Source: Halarchaeum rubridurum | Lineage (GTDB): Archaea > Halobacteriota > Halobacteria > Halobacteriales > Halobacteriaceae | Assembly (NCBI RefSeq): GCF_014647115.1 | Contig: NZ_BMOO01000005.1 | Span: forward strand, 248,001-312,000 | Direction of reading: 5' to 3' | DNA: 64,000 nt | Shown here: positions 40,906 to 51,198 of the stretch, piece by piece | Layout of the letters: each line of letters opens with the position of its first letter | How positions within the stretch are numbered: position 1 is the stretch's first letter | Translations under genes and position numbers: made by a program | The notes under the pieces: model-generated | Databases searched by the model: none | What the model saw: only the letters and a program-made list of their open reading frames with translations | Told to the model about the DNA's origin: nothing

Positions 40906-42153
40906 ATGTACGCGTTCGGCGTCCGTGTCGGGCTGGAGACGCAGTCGGCGGCGGTCACGCTGGCCTGCGTCGCGGCCGGCATCGTCCTCGGTACGTGCTC
41001 GGGGTTGACCCCCGGCCTGCACGTCAACACGCTCGCGATGTTGCTCGCGGCCGCAACGCCGGTCCTCCCGGGGCCGGCGCGCGGCGTCGCCGTCACGGTG
41101 CTCGTCGCGGGCGTCGTCCACTCGACCCTCGACGTCGTGCCGGCGCTCGCGCTCGGCGTGCCCGACGCCGCGATGGCGCCGTCGACGCTCCCGGGTCACC
41201 GACTCGTCCTCGACGGCCGCGGGCGCGAGGCGCTCCGGCTCTCCGCGCTCGGGAGCGGCGCGGCCGCCCTGCTCGCGTGCGTCCTCGGGTGGCCGGTCAC
41301 GCTCCTCGTCCGCCCGCTCGCGCCCGCGGTCCGCGCCCACCTCCCGTTGCTCCTCGCGGCCGTCGTCGTCTTCCTGGTCTGCACCGAACCGACGCGTCGC
41401 CGGCGCGTCGGGGCCGCGCTCGCGTTCGCGCTCGCCGGCGCGTTCGGCCTCGTCGCGCTTCCACTTCCGACGACCCCCCTGCTCGGCGACGGCGACCTCC
41501 TGATGCCGGCGTTCGCGGGACTGTTCGGTCTCCCGGTCCTCCTCACGGCGCTCCGTGGTCGGGGGCCGCCCGCGCAGGCCGACGCCGCGATTCGCGCGTC
41601 GAAACCGACGATGTCGCTCGCGGCGCTCGCGGGGGCGGCGGCCGGCGCGGCGGTGAGCTACGTCGCCGGCGTGTCGAGCGCCGTCGCGGCCGTCGTCGCC
41701 CTCGCCGCGCTCCCGCGACTCGACGACGCGACGGGCGACCGGGCGTTCCTCGTCGCCACGAGCGGCGTCAACACCAGTAACACGATCTTCGCTCTCTTCG
41801 CGTTCGTCGCGCTCGGCGAGGCGCACACGGGCGTCGTGGTCGCGCTCGACCGGAGCGCGGCACCGCTCGACCTGCCGCTCTTCGTCGCGTGTCTCCTGCT
41901 CGCGGCCGCGGTGGGCGTCGTCCTCGTCGTCGTCGTCGGGGAGCGCTACCTCGTCGCGGTGACGTCGCTCCCGACCGCGTGGGTCTGTGCGGGCGCGTGC
42001 GTCCTCGTCGCGCTGTTGAGCGTCGTCCTCGCCGGCCCGGTCGGGCTCGCGGTGCTCGCGGGTGCGACGCTGCTCGGATTCGTCCCGCCGCATTTCGGCG
42101 CGCGCCGCGTCCACCTGATGGGCGTCCTCGTCGTCCCCATCCTCGTCGCCTAG
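40906..42153 (+). CDS. TctA-like tripartite tricarboxylate transporter permease family protein
   Basis: A 415-residue integral membrane protein with about ten helices. It has the signature CSGLTPGLHVNTLAM (about 27-41), a G-x-x-P-G-x-H motif of the TctA/DUF112 family, and a second, repeat-related stretch SYVAGVSSAVAAVVAL. Archaeal members occur without the TctB and TctC partners, so the transported compound is unknown. Its stop overlaps the convergent corA stop at CTAG. Confidence 0.75.
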   Translation: MYAFGVRVGLETQSAAVTLACVAAGIVLGTCSGLTPGLHVNTLAMLLAAATPVLPGPARGVAVTVLVAGVVHSTLDVVPALALGVPDAAMAPSTLPGHRLVLDGRGREALRLSALGSGAAALLACVLGWPVTLLVRPLAPAVRAHLPLLLAAVVVFLVCTEPTRRRRVGAALAFALAGAFGLVALPLPTTPLLGDGDLLMPAFAGLFGLPVLLTALRGRGPPAQADAAIRASKPTMSLAALAGAAAGAAVSYVAGVSSAVAAVVALAALPRLDDATGDRAFLVATSGVNTSNTIFALFAFVALGEAHTGVVVALDRSAAPLDLPLFVACLLLAAAVGVVLVVVVGERYLVAVTSLPTAWVCAGACVLVALLSVVLAGPVGLAVLAGATLLGFVPPHFGARRVHLMGVLVVPILVA

Positions 42154-43130
42154 AGCCAGCTCTCGCGGCGGAAGTGCCAGAGGAGTATCAGGGAGACGAG
42201 CCCCATCCCGAGCATGACGGCGGGGTAGGCGTAGGGCCACGCGAGCTCGGGCATGTTCCACGGGGCGTCGGCGAAATTCATCCCGAAGACCCCGACGACG
42301 AGCGTGAGCGGGAGGACGATGGTGGCGACGACGGTGAGCTTCTTCATCACCTCGTTCGTGCTCATCGAGAGCGTGTTGAGGTAGATGTCGCGCGCGCCCG
42401 ACGCGAGGTCCCGGTAGGTCTCCACGAGGTCGACCTGTTGGACGAGGTGGTCGTAGACGTCGCGGTAGTACTTCTCCGTCTCCGCGCGCACCTGCGGGGG
42501 GTCGCCCCGCGAGAGTGCGCCGAGGGCGTCCCGCGTCGGCCACAGGAGCTTCCGGAGGGCGAGGAGTTCGCGGCGTGCGTCGTTGATCTCCGCCAGCACG
42601 TCGGCCTCCGTCTCGTCGAGCACGGTGTCCTCGACGTATTCGAGGCGGTCCTCGACGTCGTCGAGCGCGCCGAAGTAGTCGTCGACGACGGTGTCGACGA
42701 TTCGGTAGGCGGTGAAGTCGGGACCGCGCTGGAGGACGCGGTGGTCCTCGGTGCGGACGAACTGCCACGTCCGCTCGACGGCGGTGCAGTCGTCGCTCGC
42801 GTACGTGACGAGCCAGTCGTCGCCGAGGAAGAGACCGACGGGGTTCGTGAGGAGCTCGCCGCGAAAGGAGGTGTCGCCGCTGGCGAGGCGGGCGGCCTTC
42901 ACGAGGACGAACGTGTGGTCGTCGAACTCCTCGACCTTCGGTCGAACGTCGTTCTGGACGTCCTCGACGGTGAGCGGGTGGAGCCCGTAGAGTGACGCGA
43001 CGGCGTCGAGTTCGTCGGGCGTCGGGTCGCTCAGTCGGACCCACGTCGTGCCGGCGGCGGCCTTCGCGGCGTCGAGGTCGGCGTAGGTCGTCACCCCGCC
43101 GGCGGCGTAGACGACGGCGTCGACGGTCAT
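42150..43130 (-). CDS. corA: CorA-like divalent cation (Mg/Co) channel
   Basis: A 326-residue CorA family protein. The long N-terminal cytoplasmic domain (HPLTVEDVQNDVRPKVEEFDD) and stalk helix are followed by two membrane helices, with the selectivity motif GMN at 283-285 (VFGMNFADAPW) at the end of the first. The short basic end is HFRRESWL. It would import magnesium. Its start overlaps the stop of a small membrane protein gene (ATGA). Confidence 0.9.
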   Translation of the reverse strand: MTVDAVVYAAGGVTTYADLDAAKAAAGTTWVRLSDPTPDELDAVASLYGLHPLTVEDVQNDVRPKVEEFDDHTFVLVKAARLASGDTSFRGELLTNPVGLFLGDDWLVTYASDDCTAVERTWQFVRTEDHRVLQRGPDFTAYRIVDTVVDDYFGALDDVEDRLEYVEDTVLDETEADVLAEINDARRELLALRKLLWPTRDALGALSRGDPPQVRAETEKYYRDVYDHLVQQVDLVETYRDLASGARDIYLNTLSMSTNEVMKKLTVVATIVLPLTLVVGVFGMNFADAPWNMPELAWPYAYPAVMLGMGLVSLILLWHFRRESWL

Positions 43131-43297
43131 TCGCCGCCCCCGACGAGTCGGCCCTCGCTGATGGCGCAGCAGGTGATTCCGACCATCACGGCGGTGATGG
43201 CGAACGCGCGGCCGGGGTAGGGGTGGAGGACGCCCGCGACGTATCCGAGGACGCCGAGCGCGCTGAGGGCGAGGCCGACCCCGGCGGTCCGATGCAT
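43127..43297 (-). CDS. Small membrane protein coupled to corA
   Basis: A 56-residue protein with two hydrophobic segments (VGLALSALGVLGYVAGVL and AFAITAVMVGITCCAI). Its stop overlaps the corA start by four bases, so translation is probably coupled. No family is recognised. A longer upstream start adds a Pro/Gly stretch and is less likely. Confidence 0.6.
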   Translation of the reverse strand: MHRTAGVGLALSALGVLGYVAGVLHPYPGRAFAITAVMVGITCCAISEGRLVGGGE

Positions 43298-43347
43298 ACC
43301 GCGTGGGTCGCCCGGCCCGGGCAAAAACGTTGTCGTCGTCGGTGTCG

Positions 43348-43998
43348 TTACTCGCTCCCGGTGTCGTGCTCGACGCCGTCGAAGAGCGTGCGGACGTGCT
43401 CGGATTCGCTGTCGTCGAAGCGCTGCGGGTAGACGGCGACGGCGAGGACGTAGTCGTCGCCGTGCTGGACGCGCGTCACGTGGACGTAGACGTCGACGGA
43501 CTGACCGCCGGCGAGCTGGGCTTCGGCGCTGAACTTCCCGACGGTGGCGTTCTCCCCGAGCATCGTCGTCGAGTAGTTCCCGACGGGCTGGACGTTGTCG
43601 ATGCTCTCGTAGCGCTGCTGGAGCATCATCACGATCCGCTCGCGCGAGTAGTCACCGATGGGGTTGAACGACTGGCCGAGGACGTCCACCTGCGGGGTGG
43701 CGACGACGCTGAAGACCGCGGCGCGCTGCGAACCCAGCGGCCCGAGGTCCATCGACCGGTCGTACTGGGCGATCCAGTTCGTCACCTTGACCGTCTTCGA
43801 CTGGTCGGCCGCGCTGACGTTCCGCGTGATGACGGACTGATTCACTGACTGCTCCTCGTAGCCGGTGTCGGAGAGCGCCTGCTCGCTCACCGTGGCCTTG
43901 TCGGCGGTGAACGTGACCGGGCCGCCGGTGAGCATCGAACACCCGGCGAAGGACACGAGTAACAACACTCCCGCGACCGCGGCGATCCGTTCTCGCAT
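43348..43998 (-). CDS. Exported lipoprotein, DUF6517-like
   Basis: A 216-residue protein with a signal peptide ending in the lipobox VSFAGC, giving lipid attachment at C20. The mature part starts GGPVTFTADKATVSEQALSDTGY, which recurs in a haloarchaeal lipoprotein family, and is beta-rich with a late YVHVTRVQHGDDYVLAVAVYP strand pair. The function is unknown; there is no enzymatic motif. It stands alone between two reverse genes. Confidence 0.72.
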   Translation of the reverse strand: MRERIAAVAGVLLLVSFAGCSMLTGGPVTFTADKATVSEQALSDTGYEEQSVNQSVITRNVSAADQSKTVKVTNWIAQYDRSMDLGPLGSQRAAVFSVVATPQVDVLGQSFNPIGDYSRERIVMMLQQRYESIDNVQPVGNYSTTMLGENATVGKFSAEAQLAGGQSVDVYVHVTRVQHGDDYVLAVAVYPQRFDDSESEHVRTLFDGVEHDTGSE

Positions 43999-44043
43999 GT
44001 CTGGACCGGGCTACTCACCACCCCGGAAAAAAGACACCGGCCG

Positions 44044-45522
<1,479 letters not shown>

Positions 45523-45572
45523 GGTCGCCGGATAGGGCGACCCCGGTGGTTAAACCATCGCTCTCGCGGTCG

Positions 45573-46076
45573 TCACGCCGTCGTCGGTACGGCGTCGAGC
45601 GCCGCCTCGACCGCGCGCAGGGCGTCCGGGCCGTCCCGGCGGCCCACGACCACGAACAGGGCCTCGTCCGCGACGCCGGCCGCCTCGACCGCGACGTCGG
45701 CGAGTGCGAGGCGCTCCAGCACGACCGCGAGCGCGGCCGCGTCCACGTCGCCGGCCGCGAGAATCCCGGTCAGCGACCCTTCACCGGGGACGAAGCCGAC
45801 CCCGTTCACCGCGAGGGGCCCCTCGCCCGTCCCCTCGACGCGCCCGAGACCGCTCTCCATCGTGACGCGCGCGTCGCGGGATTCGACCGCGTACGCCTCG
45901 CACGCGTCGGCGTACCGGCGGAGCGCGGTCGCGGCTGCCTCGACGTCCGCGTCGTCGGCGAGGTCGAGGAAGCGCGCCGCGGCGGCGTAGTTGACGACGC
46001 CGGCTCGCAGCGCCGCGTCGAGGAACGGGTGGTCGCGGAGCGCGTCCCGGGCGCGCTCGGCGAGCGTTTCGGTCAT
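45573..46076 (-). CDS. Conserved haloarchaeal protein of unknown function upstream of cysS
   Basis: A 167-residue acidic soluble protein. The N-terminal half is helical (LAERARDALRDHPFLDAALRAGVVNYAAAARFL), and the second half reads VVLERLALADVAVEAAGVADEALFVVVGRRDGP, an ACT-like alpha/beta pattern. No catalytic residues stand out. It lies upstream of cysS on the same strand with a 50-base gap. Confidence 0.65.
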   Translation of the reverse strand: MTETLAERARDALRDHPFLDAALRAGVVNYAAAARFLDLADDADVEAAATALRRYADACEAYAVESRDARVTMESGLGRVEGTGEGPLAVNGVGFVPGEGSLTGILAAGDVDAAALAVVLERLALADVAVEAAGVADEALFVVVGRRDGPDALRAVEAALDAVPTTA

Positions 46077-46253
46077 ACCGACGTGCAGGCTCACCGCGGG
46101 GGTAACGCTTGCGGGACGCGCGGAACGAGCGGGCGACGACGAGCGCGTGGCCTGGATCGGGGCGTCGGTGCGCGGACTGCGGGCGGGGCGGGGGCGTTGG
46201 TCCGGACCGCGGGAGACGGTGGTCCTAAGGTCGGTGCGTGCCAATCGCGTCCC

Positions 46254-47150
46254 ATGCAAGCGCTCGTCATCGCGGCCCACGGCTCGCACCTCAATCCGGG
46301 GTCGAGCGAACCGACGTTCGCGCACGCCGAGACGATTCGCGCGGCCGGCGCGTTCGACGAGGTCCGCGAGGCGTTCTGGAAGGAGGAACCGTCGTTCCGC
46401 GAGGTGTTGCGCACCCTCGAATCCGAGGAGGTGTACGTCGTCCCGCTGTTCGTCTCCGAGGGCTACTTCACCGAGCGCGTCATCCCGCGCGAACTCCGCC
46501 TGGCGGAGTGGGACGTCTCGGCGTGGGACTCCGACGGCACCGACGCCGACCACGCGACGCTGAGAGCGACGGACGTCGACAAGACCGTCCACTACTGCGG
46601 GCCGGTCGGGACGCACGACGCGATGGGCGACGTCATCGTCGAGCGCGCCCGCTCTATCACCGAGGGCCGGGACCTCACCGACTTCGGCCTCGCCGTCGTC
46701 GGCCACGGCACCGAGCGCAACGAGAACTCCGCGAAGGCCATCCACTACCACGCGGACCGGCTCCGCCGGAGCGGCCTGTTCGCGGAGGTCCGCGCCGTCT
46801 TCATGGACGAGGAACCCGAGGTGGACGACGTGGCGACGCTCTTCGAGACGGACGACGTCGTCGTCGTGCCGCTCTTCGTCGCTGACGGCTTCCACACCCG
46901 CGAGGACATCCCCGTGGACATGGGCCTCACCGACGACTACCGGACGGGGTACGACGTCCCGACGGCCGTCGACGGCGTCCGCATCTGGTACGCCGGCGCG
47001 GTCGGCACCGAACCGCTCGTCGCGGACGTCGTCCTCGAACGCGCGGCCGACGCGGGCGCGGACGTCGCCGACGCCATCGTGGCCGTGCGCGAGCGGACGC
47101 GGAGCGGCTCCGACGCGAGCGCCGAGGCGGCCACGGGGCGGTCGCGATGA
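46254..47150 (+). CDS. cbiX: CbiX-type sirohydrochlorin cobaltochelatase (two-domain)
   Basis: A 298-residue class II chelatase with two CbiX half-domains. The first carries AAHGS with H9 and PLFVSEGYFTE; the second has VVGHGTERNENSA with H151 and PLFVADGFHTREDIP. The long form inserts cobalt into sirohydrochlorin early in cobamide synthesis, though related enzymes insert nickel or iron. Its stop overlaps the next ATG (ATGA), tying it to the Fe-S DR2241-type gene. Confidence 0.87.
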   Translation: MQALVIAAHGSHLNPGSSEPTFAHAETIRAAGAFDEVREAFWKEEPSFREVLRTLESEEVYVVPLFVSEGYFTERVIPRELRLAEWDVSAWDSDGTDADHATLRATDVDKTVHYCGPVGTHDAMGDVIVERARSITEGRDLTDFGLAVVGHGTERNENSAKAIHYHADRLRRSGLFAEVRAVFMDEEPEVDDVATLFETDDVVVVPLFVADGFHTREDIPVDMGLTDDYRTGYDVPTAVDGVRIWYAGAVGTEPLVADVVLERAADAGADVADAIVAVRERTRSGSDASAEAATGRSR

Positions 47151-48331
47151 CGAGCGACGTCGCCGCCCTGATCGAGGCGGCCGGGGACGGCATCGACTTC
47201 GACGGCCTCGTCGTCGAGGACACCGCCTACGGCTATCGCTTCGAGACGCCCGCGGTCTCGAAGCGCGGAATCGACACGAGCGAACTCGCCGCGCTCGCCG
47301 ACGGCGACCCGTACGTCGCCAACTGGCGCTACTGGGTGGAGACGGTCGGCGGGCGCGGGACCGCGCGCCGGGCGTTCCTCCGATGGCTGGAGGGCGCGGA
47401 CGACGCGACGGTGGGCGAGGGCGACGCGGAGGACGAGGGAGGACACGGCGAAGCGAGCGACGGCGCGGAACACGCCGACGCGGACGACGCGAACGCCGAG
47501 GACGCCGACGGCGAAACCGACGATGAATCCGATGCCGTGGACGCCCGCGAGCGTCTCGCCGCGCTCCGCGACGGCGGCCGCGTCCGTACGTGGGGCGAAC
47601 TCCGTATCCGCGTTCGACTCGGCGGGGCGGGCGGCGAGCGCGTCTACGACGTCCGTCACCGGGACGACGCGGACGCCGACCCCCGCGACCTCGACACGCA
47701 CCGCGACCCGAGCGACGCTCACGACCTCGTGAAGCACGACGACCGCGGGCGCTACCGGCCGCTCTCGACCGCTCCCTCGCTCCCGCACGGCTGGCGGTTC
47801 GTCGACCTCGACGGCGGCGCGCTCGTCGACACCGTCGATTACGTCTACCCGGCGACCGTCGCCAACTGGCACCGCGAACGCGAGGGCGACCTCGACGTCA
47901 CTCACTGGCGCGAGACGGCGGACCGACAGAGCGGCATCTACGACCTCGTCTCCGACCTCCCGACAGAGGCGCTCGCGTGGGCCGCCGAGGCCTGCTGCGT
48001 CGACAGCCAGTGTCTGAAGCGCCGCGAGTGGGACCACGACGCCGACACCGACCTCGACGTCCCGCGGGGCGACGGCGAGTTCCCCTGTCGGGAGCCCTGC
48101 TCGCTGTTCGTCGCCGCGGCCCGCGAGTTCACGAAACTCGAACGCGAACCCGAGGAGACACGGGAGGTGACGCTCTCCGAGAGCGAGGTCGAGGGGCTCG
48201 GCGACCTCGTCGACGCCGTCGCGGAGGACCGGGTGAACGACGTCCGCGAGGCCGACCTCGACGACGGCGCGAACCGCTATCGCGTGCGCTACCTCCGCGC
48301 GAAACGCGGCCGCCGACTCGGCATGGACTAG
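47147..48331 (+). CDS. DR2241-family iron-sulfur protein
   Basis: A 394-residue protein that belongs with the DR2241/4Fe-4S family. Clustered cysteines are C283, C284, C289, C314 and C318 (EACCVDSQCLKRREW and FPCREPC). An Asp/Glu/Ala low-complexity insert covers about 85-130. In Deinococcus DR2241 a CbiX domain, a stabilising domain and a 4Fe-4S domain are on one chain; here the CbiX part is the separate, ATGA-coupled upstream gene. The cluster may serve metal insertion or electron supply. Its stop forms CTAG with the convergent gene. Confidence 0.8.
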   Translation: MTSDVAALIEAAGDGIDFDGLVVEDTAYGYRFETPAVSKRGIDTSELAALADGDPYVANWRYWVETVGGRGTARRAFLRWLEGADDATVGEGDAEDEGGHGEASDGAEHADADDANAEDADGETDDESDAVDARERLAALRDGGRVRTWGELRIRVRLGGAGGERVYDVRHRDDADADPRDLDTHRDPSDAHDLVKHDDRGRYRPLSTAPSLPHGWRFVDLDGGALVDTVDYVYPATVANWHREREGDLDVTHWRETADRQSGIYDLVSDLPTEALAWAAEACCVDSQCLKRREWDHDADTDLDVPRGDGEFPCREPCSLFVAAAREFTKLEREPEETREVTLSESEVEGLGDLVDAVAEDRVNDVREADLDDGANRYRVRYLRAKRGRRLGMD

Positions 48332-48876
48332 CGCAGCGCGTACCACGCCGCGACGCCACAACAGAGCGCGAGCGCGCCGACGACGACCCCGACGACCTCG
48401 TTCAGGAGCAACACCGCGAGCACCGCGAGCGCGAGGCCGACGACGGCCACCGCCGCGGGGACGAACGCCCGGAGGTCCGGCCCCTCCTCGTCCGGGTCCG
48501 GCGTCGTCACCTCACCCAGGGACTCGTCGACGTCGACCGTGTTCGGCGTCTCGCGTTCGACGATTCGCACGGGGATTTCGAGGCGTTCGGCCCCGTAGCC
48601 CGCGGCGATTCGGAGCGTCCCCTCGACGGGACGCGGCCCCGGCTCGCCGACGGCGACCGTGATCCGCTCGCGCGACTCCGGCGGGACGTAGTAGTTGCCG
48701 CTCTCCGGGCGTGCGACCCGGGAGAGGGCCTCGTCGGTGTGGACGTGGACGTGGCTCCCGGCGCCGTGGTTGACGATCTCGACGTCGAACGACCCGTCCG
48801 CCTCGAACGGGACGGGCGACGCGTCGAGCGCGTGCGCGTGGCCGTCGTTCAGGTCGACCGTGAGCGTCAGGGGCAC
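48328..48876 (-). CDS. C-terminally anchored beta-domain membrane protein
   Basis: A 182-residue protein. The first 125 residues form an immunoglobulin-like beta domain (FDVEIVNHGAGSHVHVHTDEA, RITVAVGEPGPRPVEGTLRI). Two C-terminal hydrophobic segments (about 136-178) anchor it. There is no signal peptide, so orientation is unclear. Its stop overlaps the convergent DR2241-type stop. Function is unknown. Confidence 0.62.
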   Translation of the reverse strand: MPLTLTVDLNDGHAHALDASPVPFEADGSFDVEIVNHGAGSHVHVHTDEALSRVARPESGNYYVPPESRERITVAVGEPGPRPVEGTLRIAAGYGAERLEIPVRIVERETPNTVDVDESLGEVTTPDPDEEGPDLRAFVPAAVAVVGLALAVLAVLLLNEVVGVVVGALALCCGVAAWYALR

Positions 48877-48930
48877 GTTCGGCCGGGGAGACGGCGGCCG
48901 ACGGCAAAAAGCTTCGTTCGTCTCGGCAGA

Positions 48931-49125
48931 TTACGCCGGGGTCTCCTCGCGCATGTCCGGCGGGAGGAGGTTCGGAATGCCGTCCTCGATAGGGTAGGTC
49001 TCGCCGCAGTCCGTGCACGTCAGCGTCCCCGCGACGACCTCGTCGTCCTCCTCGGACTCGACGTCGAGGTCGAGGTCGTGCTTGTCGAGCGGACAGCAGA
49101 TGATGTCCATGAGGTCCCGCTTCAT
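48931..49125 (-). CDS. Trm112-like zinc-ribbon protein
   Basis: A 64-residue protein with the Trm112/UPF0434 pattern: MKRDLMDIICCPLDKHDLDL, then a second knuckle LTCTDCGETYPIEDGIPNLLPPDM. In archaea and eukaryotes Trm112 is the activating partner of several methyltransferases acting on tRNA, rRNA and release factor. The start at 49125 is chosen because MKRDLMDIICCP is the conserved beginning. Confidence 0.83.
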   Translation of the reverse strand: MKRDLMDIICCPLDKHDLDLDVESEEDDEVVAGTLTCTDCGETYPIEDGIPNLLPPDMREETPA

Positions 49126-49271
49126 GCCTCGTGGGTGGGTGGCGGCCACCCAAAAGCCTTCCTCACTTTCCGCGCTCGCGGCTTCGCCGCTCGGTAATCG
49201 GCGACGCCTCGCTGGCGCTCGTTGTCGCCCTACTCCTCGCGTGTCGCTCCCACGGGTCGCTCCCGCTCGGG

Positions 49272-49299
49272 CGTTCGGTCGCCCCTACGGGACGCCCTA
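49272..49299 (-). repeat. 28-bp stop-codon element at the end of purA
   Basis: CGTTCGGTCG-CCCCTACGGG-ACGCCCTA includes the purA stop (49297-49299) and matches 25 of 28 bases of the tfb element. Farther downstream (49243-49262) lies a GAGCGACCC-type 20-mer shared with the cupredoxin gene end. Confidence 0.7.
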
Positions 49300-50667
49300 C
49301 TCCTCGAAGGGGTTCGTCCGCACGACCGTCTCCTCGCGGCCCGGCCCGACGCCGAGCGCGTACGCGGGGACGCCGAGTTCGTCCTCGACGTACTCGACGT
49401 AGTCGCGGGCTTCGGCGGGGAGGGCGTCGTAGCCCTCCTCCGCGACGACCTCGGAGTCGAACGCGTCCCAGCCGTCGAACGTCTCGAAGACGGGGTCGCA
49501 CGCGGCCCAGCGCTCCGTCGTCGCGGGAATCGTCGTGACCTCCTCGCCGTCGAGCTCGTAGGCGCGCCCGACTTTCACCTCGTCCAGTCCGGCGAGCACG
49601 TCGAGGTGGTTGATGACGATACCGGAGAAGCCGTTCGTGCGCGTTGCGTGCCGGAGCATCGGGAGGTCGAGCCACCCGACGCGGCGCGGTCGGCCCGTGA
49701 CGGTGCCGTACTCGCCGCCCTCGTCGCGGATGTACGTGGCGAGCTCCTCCTCGCGGCCCTCGCCGGGTGTGTAGCCGGGGGTGTCGCCCTCGACGCCACC
49801 GAGTTCGGTGGGGAGGGGACCGCTCCCGACACGCGTGAGGTAGCCCTTCACGATGCCGACGACGTCGCTGTCGTCCGCGCCGACGACGCTCGGGCCGAGG
49901 CCGGTGCCGGTCGCGGCGCCGCCCGCGGTCGGGTTCGAGGACGTGACGTAGGGGTAGTTGCCGTGGTCGATGTCGATGAGGGTGCCCTGTGCGCCCTCGA
50001 ACATGACGTTCGCGTCGTCGTCGAGGCGGTCGGCGAGGTAGTCGCCCGCGTTCACGAGCATGTCCTCCTCACGGAGGCGCTCCGCGTACTCGCTGTACTC
50101 GGCGTGGAGGGCGTCGACGTCGAACGCCTCGCCCGTCTCGACGCCGAAGACGTCCTCGGCGAGCGCGCGCTTTTGCGGGACGACGTACTCCAGTTTCTCG
50201 CGGAGCACGTCGGGGTCGACGAGGTCGCCCACCCGGATACCGCGACGGCCGGCCTTGTCCTCGTAGGTCGGGCCGATGCCGCGGCCGGTGGTGCCGACCT
50301 CCTCGCCGTCCTCGCTCTTCGCCTCCTCCTCGATACCGTCGAGGACGCGGTGATAGGGGAAGATGACGTGGGCGCGGCGGGCGACCCGGACGTCGGGGTC
50401 GAGACCGCGTTCTCGGAGGGCGTCGATCTCCTCGAAGAGCGTGGCGGGGTTGACGACACAGCCGTTACCGAGGACGCCGGTCTTGCCGCGGACGGCACCG
50501 CTGGGCACGAGGGAGAGCTTGTACTCCTCGCCCTCGTGCACGACGGTGTGGCCGGCGTTGTCGCCGCCCTGATAGCGGGCGACGACGTCGACGGCGTCGC
50601 CGAAGATGTCGACGACGCCGCCTTTGCCCTCGTCGCCCAACTGCGAGCCGACGATGGTGACGGTCAT
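49297..50667 (-). CDS. purA: Adenylosuccinate synthase
   Basis: A 456-residue enzyme that converts IMP, aspartate and GTP to adenylosuccinate in AMP synthesis. GTP-binding GDEGKG is at 11-16, with GNGCVVNPATLFEEID, GRGIGPTYEDKAGRRGIRVGDL, and VGWLDLPMLRHATRTNGFSG as typical blocks. The length agrees with the family. The region after the stop holds repeat-like elements shared with tfb. Confidence 0.96.
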   Translation of the reverse strand: MTVTIVGSQLGDEGKGGVVDIFGDAVDVVARYQGGDNAGHTVVHEGEEYKLSLVPSGAVRGKTGVLGNGCVVNPATLFEEIDALRERGLDPDVRVARRAHVIFPYHRVLDGIEEEAKSEDGEEVGTTGRGIGPTYEDKAGRRGIRVGDLVDPDVLREKLEYVVPQKRALAEDVFGVETGEAFDVDALHAEYSEYAERLREEDMLVNAGDYLADRLDDDANVMFEGAQGTLIDIDHGNYPYVTSSNPTAGGAATGTGLGPSVVGADDSDVVGIVKGYLTRVGSGPLPTELGGVEGDTPGYTPGEGREEELATYIRDEGGEYGTVTGRPRRVGWLDLPMLRHATRTNGFSGIVINHLDVLAGLDEVKVGRAYELDGEEVTTIPATTERWAACDPVFETFDGWDAFDSEVVAEEGYDALPAEARDYVEYVEDELGVPAYALGVGPGREETVVRTNPFEE

Positions 50668-50858
50668 ACGCCGGACGTTTCGCCCCCTCGGTGAAACTCG
50701 TTACGGTCCCCGCTCCCGAAATACACACGTCTATGGGTATGCCATCGGACGACGCTCGTTCGACTACCCACGAACGGACCCACCGAGGGCAGAAAGACGT
50801 AAATCCTCCCGGCGTGAAACCACGGGACACGTCCGCATTTTCCGGGGCGTAGGACAAC

Positions 50859-50865
50859 CTTTAAA
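50859..50865 (+). promoter_or_regulatory. TATA box of the small HTH gene, with a two-codon frame at the start
   Basis: CTTTAAA lies about 30 bp before the ATG at 50893. ATGCCATGA (50888-50896) forms a two-codon frame (Met-Pro-stop) that overlaps the true start by four bases. Confidence 0.5.
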
Positions 50866-50892
50866 CGCTGCCCCGACAAGTTAACAAATGCC

Positions 50893-51198
50893 ATGATAGA
50901 CCGACTTGAGAAAGAGGTCGATATGCTCGAACGCCACCTCGAAGTGCTCCGAATGGTCATCGAGAACGAGCCCATCGGGATCGTCAAGATGTCCAACGAG
51001 ACGGGCTACCCGCACCACAAGGTCCGCTACTCCCTGCGCGTCCTCGAAGAGGAGAACCTCATCGAGCCCTCCAGTCAGGGGGCCATCACGACCGACCACA
51101 CGCACGAGTTCGTCGAGGAACTCGACGAGAAGGTCGACGAGACCGTCCAGAAACTCCAGTCGATGAAGATCGAGTCCCCCGCCGAAGCGGAGAACTAG
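50893..51198 (+). CDS. Small winged-helix/coiled-coil regulator
   Basis: A 101-residue protein. A leading helix with heptads (DRLEKEVDMLERHLEVLRMVIEN) precedes the winged helix (PIGIVKMSNETGYPHHKVRYSLRVLEEENLIEPSSQGAITT), and a C-terminal helix (HEFVEELDEKVDETVQKLQS) could dimerise it. It is a conserved haloarchaeal type, a likely DNA-binding regulator with unknown targets. It has the clearest A/T-rich promoter in the area. Its stop overlaps the next, convergent stop at CTAG. Confidence 0.75.
   Translation: MIDRLEKEVDMLERHLEVLRMVIENEPIGIVKMSNETGYPHHKVRYSLRVLEEENLIEPSSQGAITTDHTHEFVEELDEKVDETVQKLQSMKIESPAEAEN

Noticed and set aside
40696-43044. A 782-codon reverse frame spanning the TctA-like gene and part of corA
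   Set aside because: Arg/Asp repeats typical of antisense high-GC frames; corA is in a different reverse frame with its GMN motif intact.
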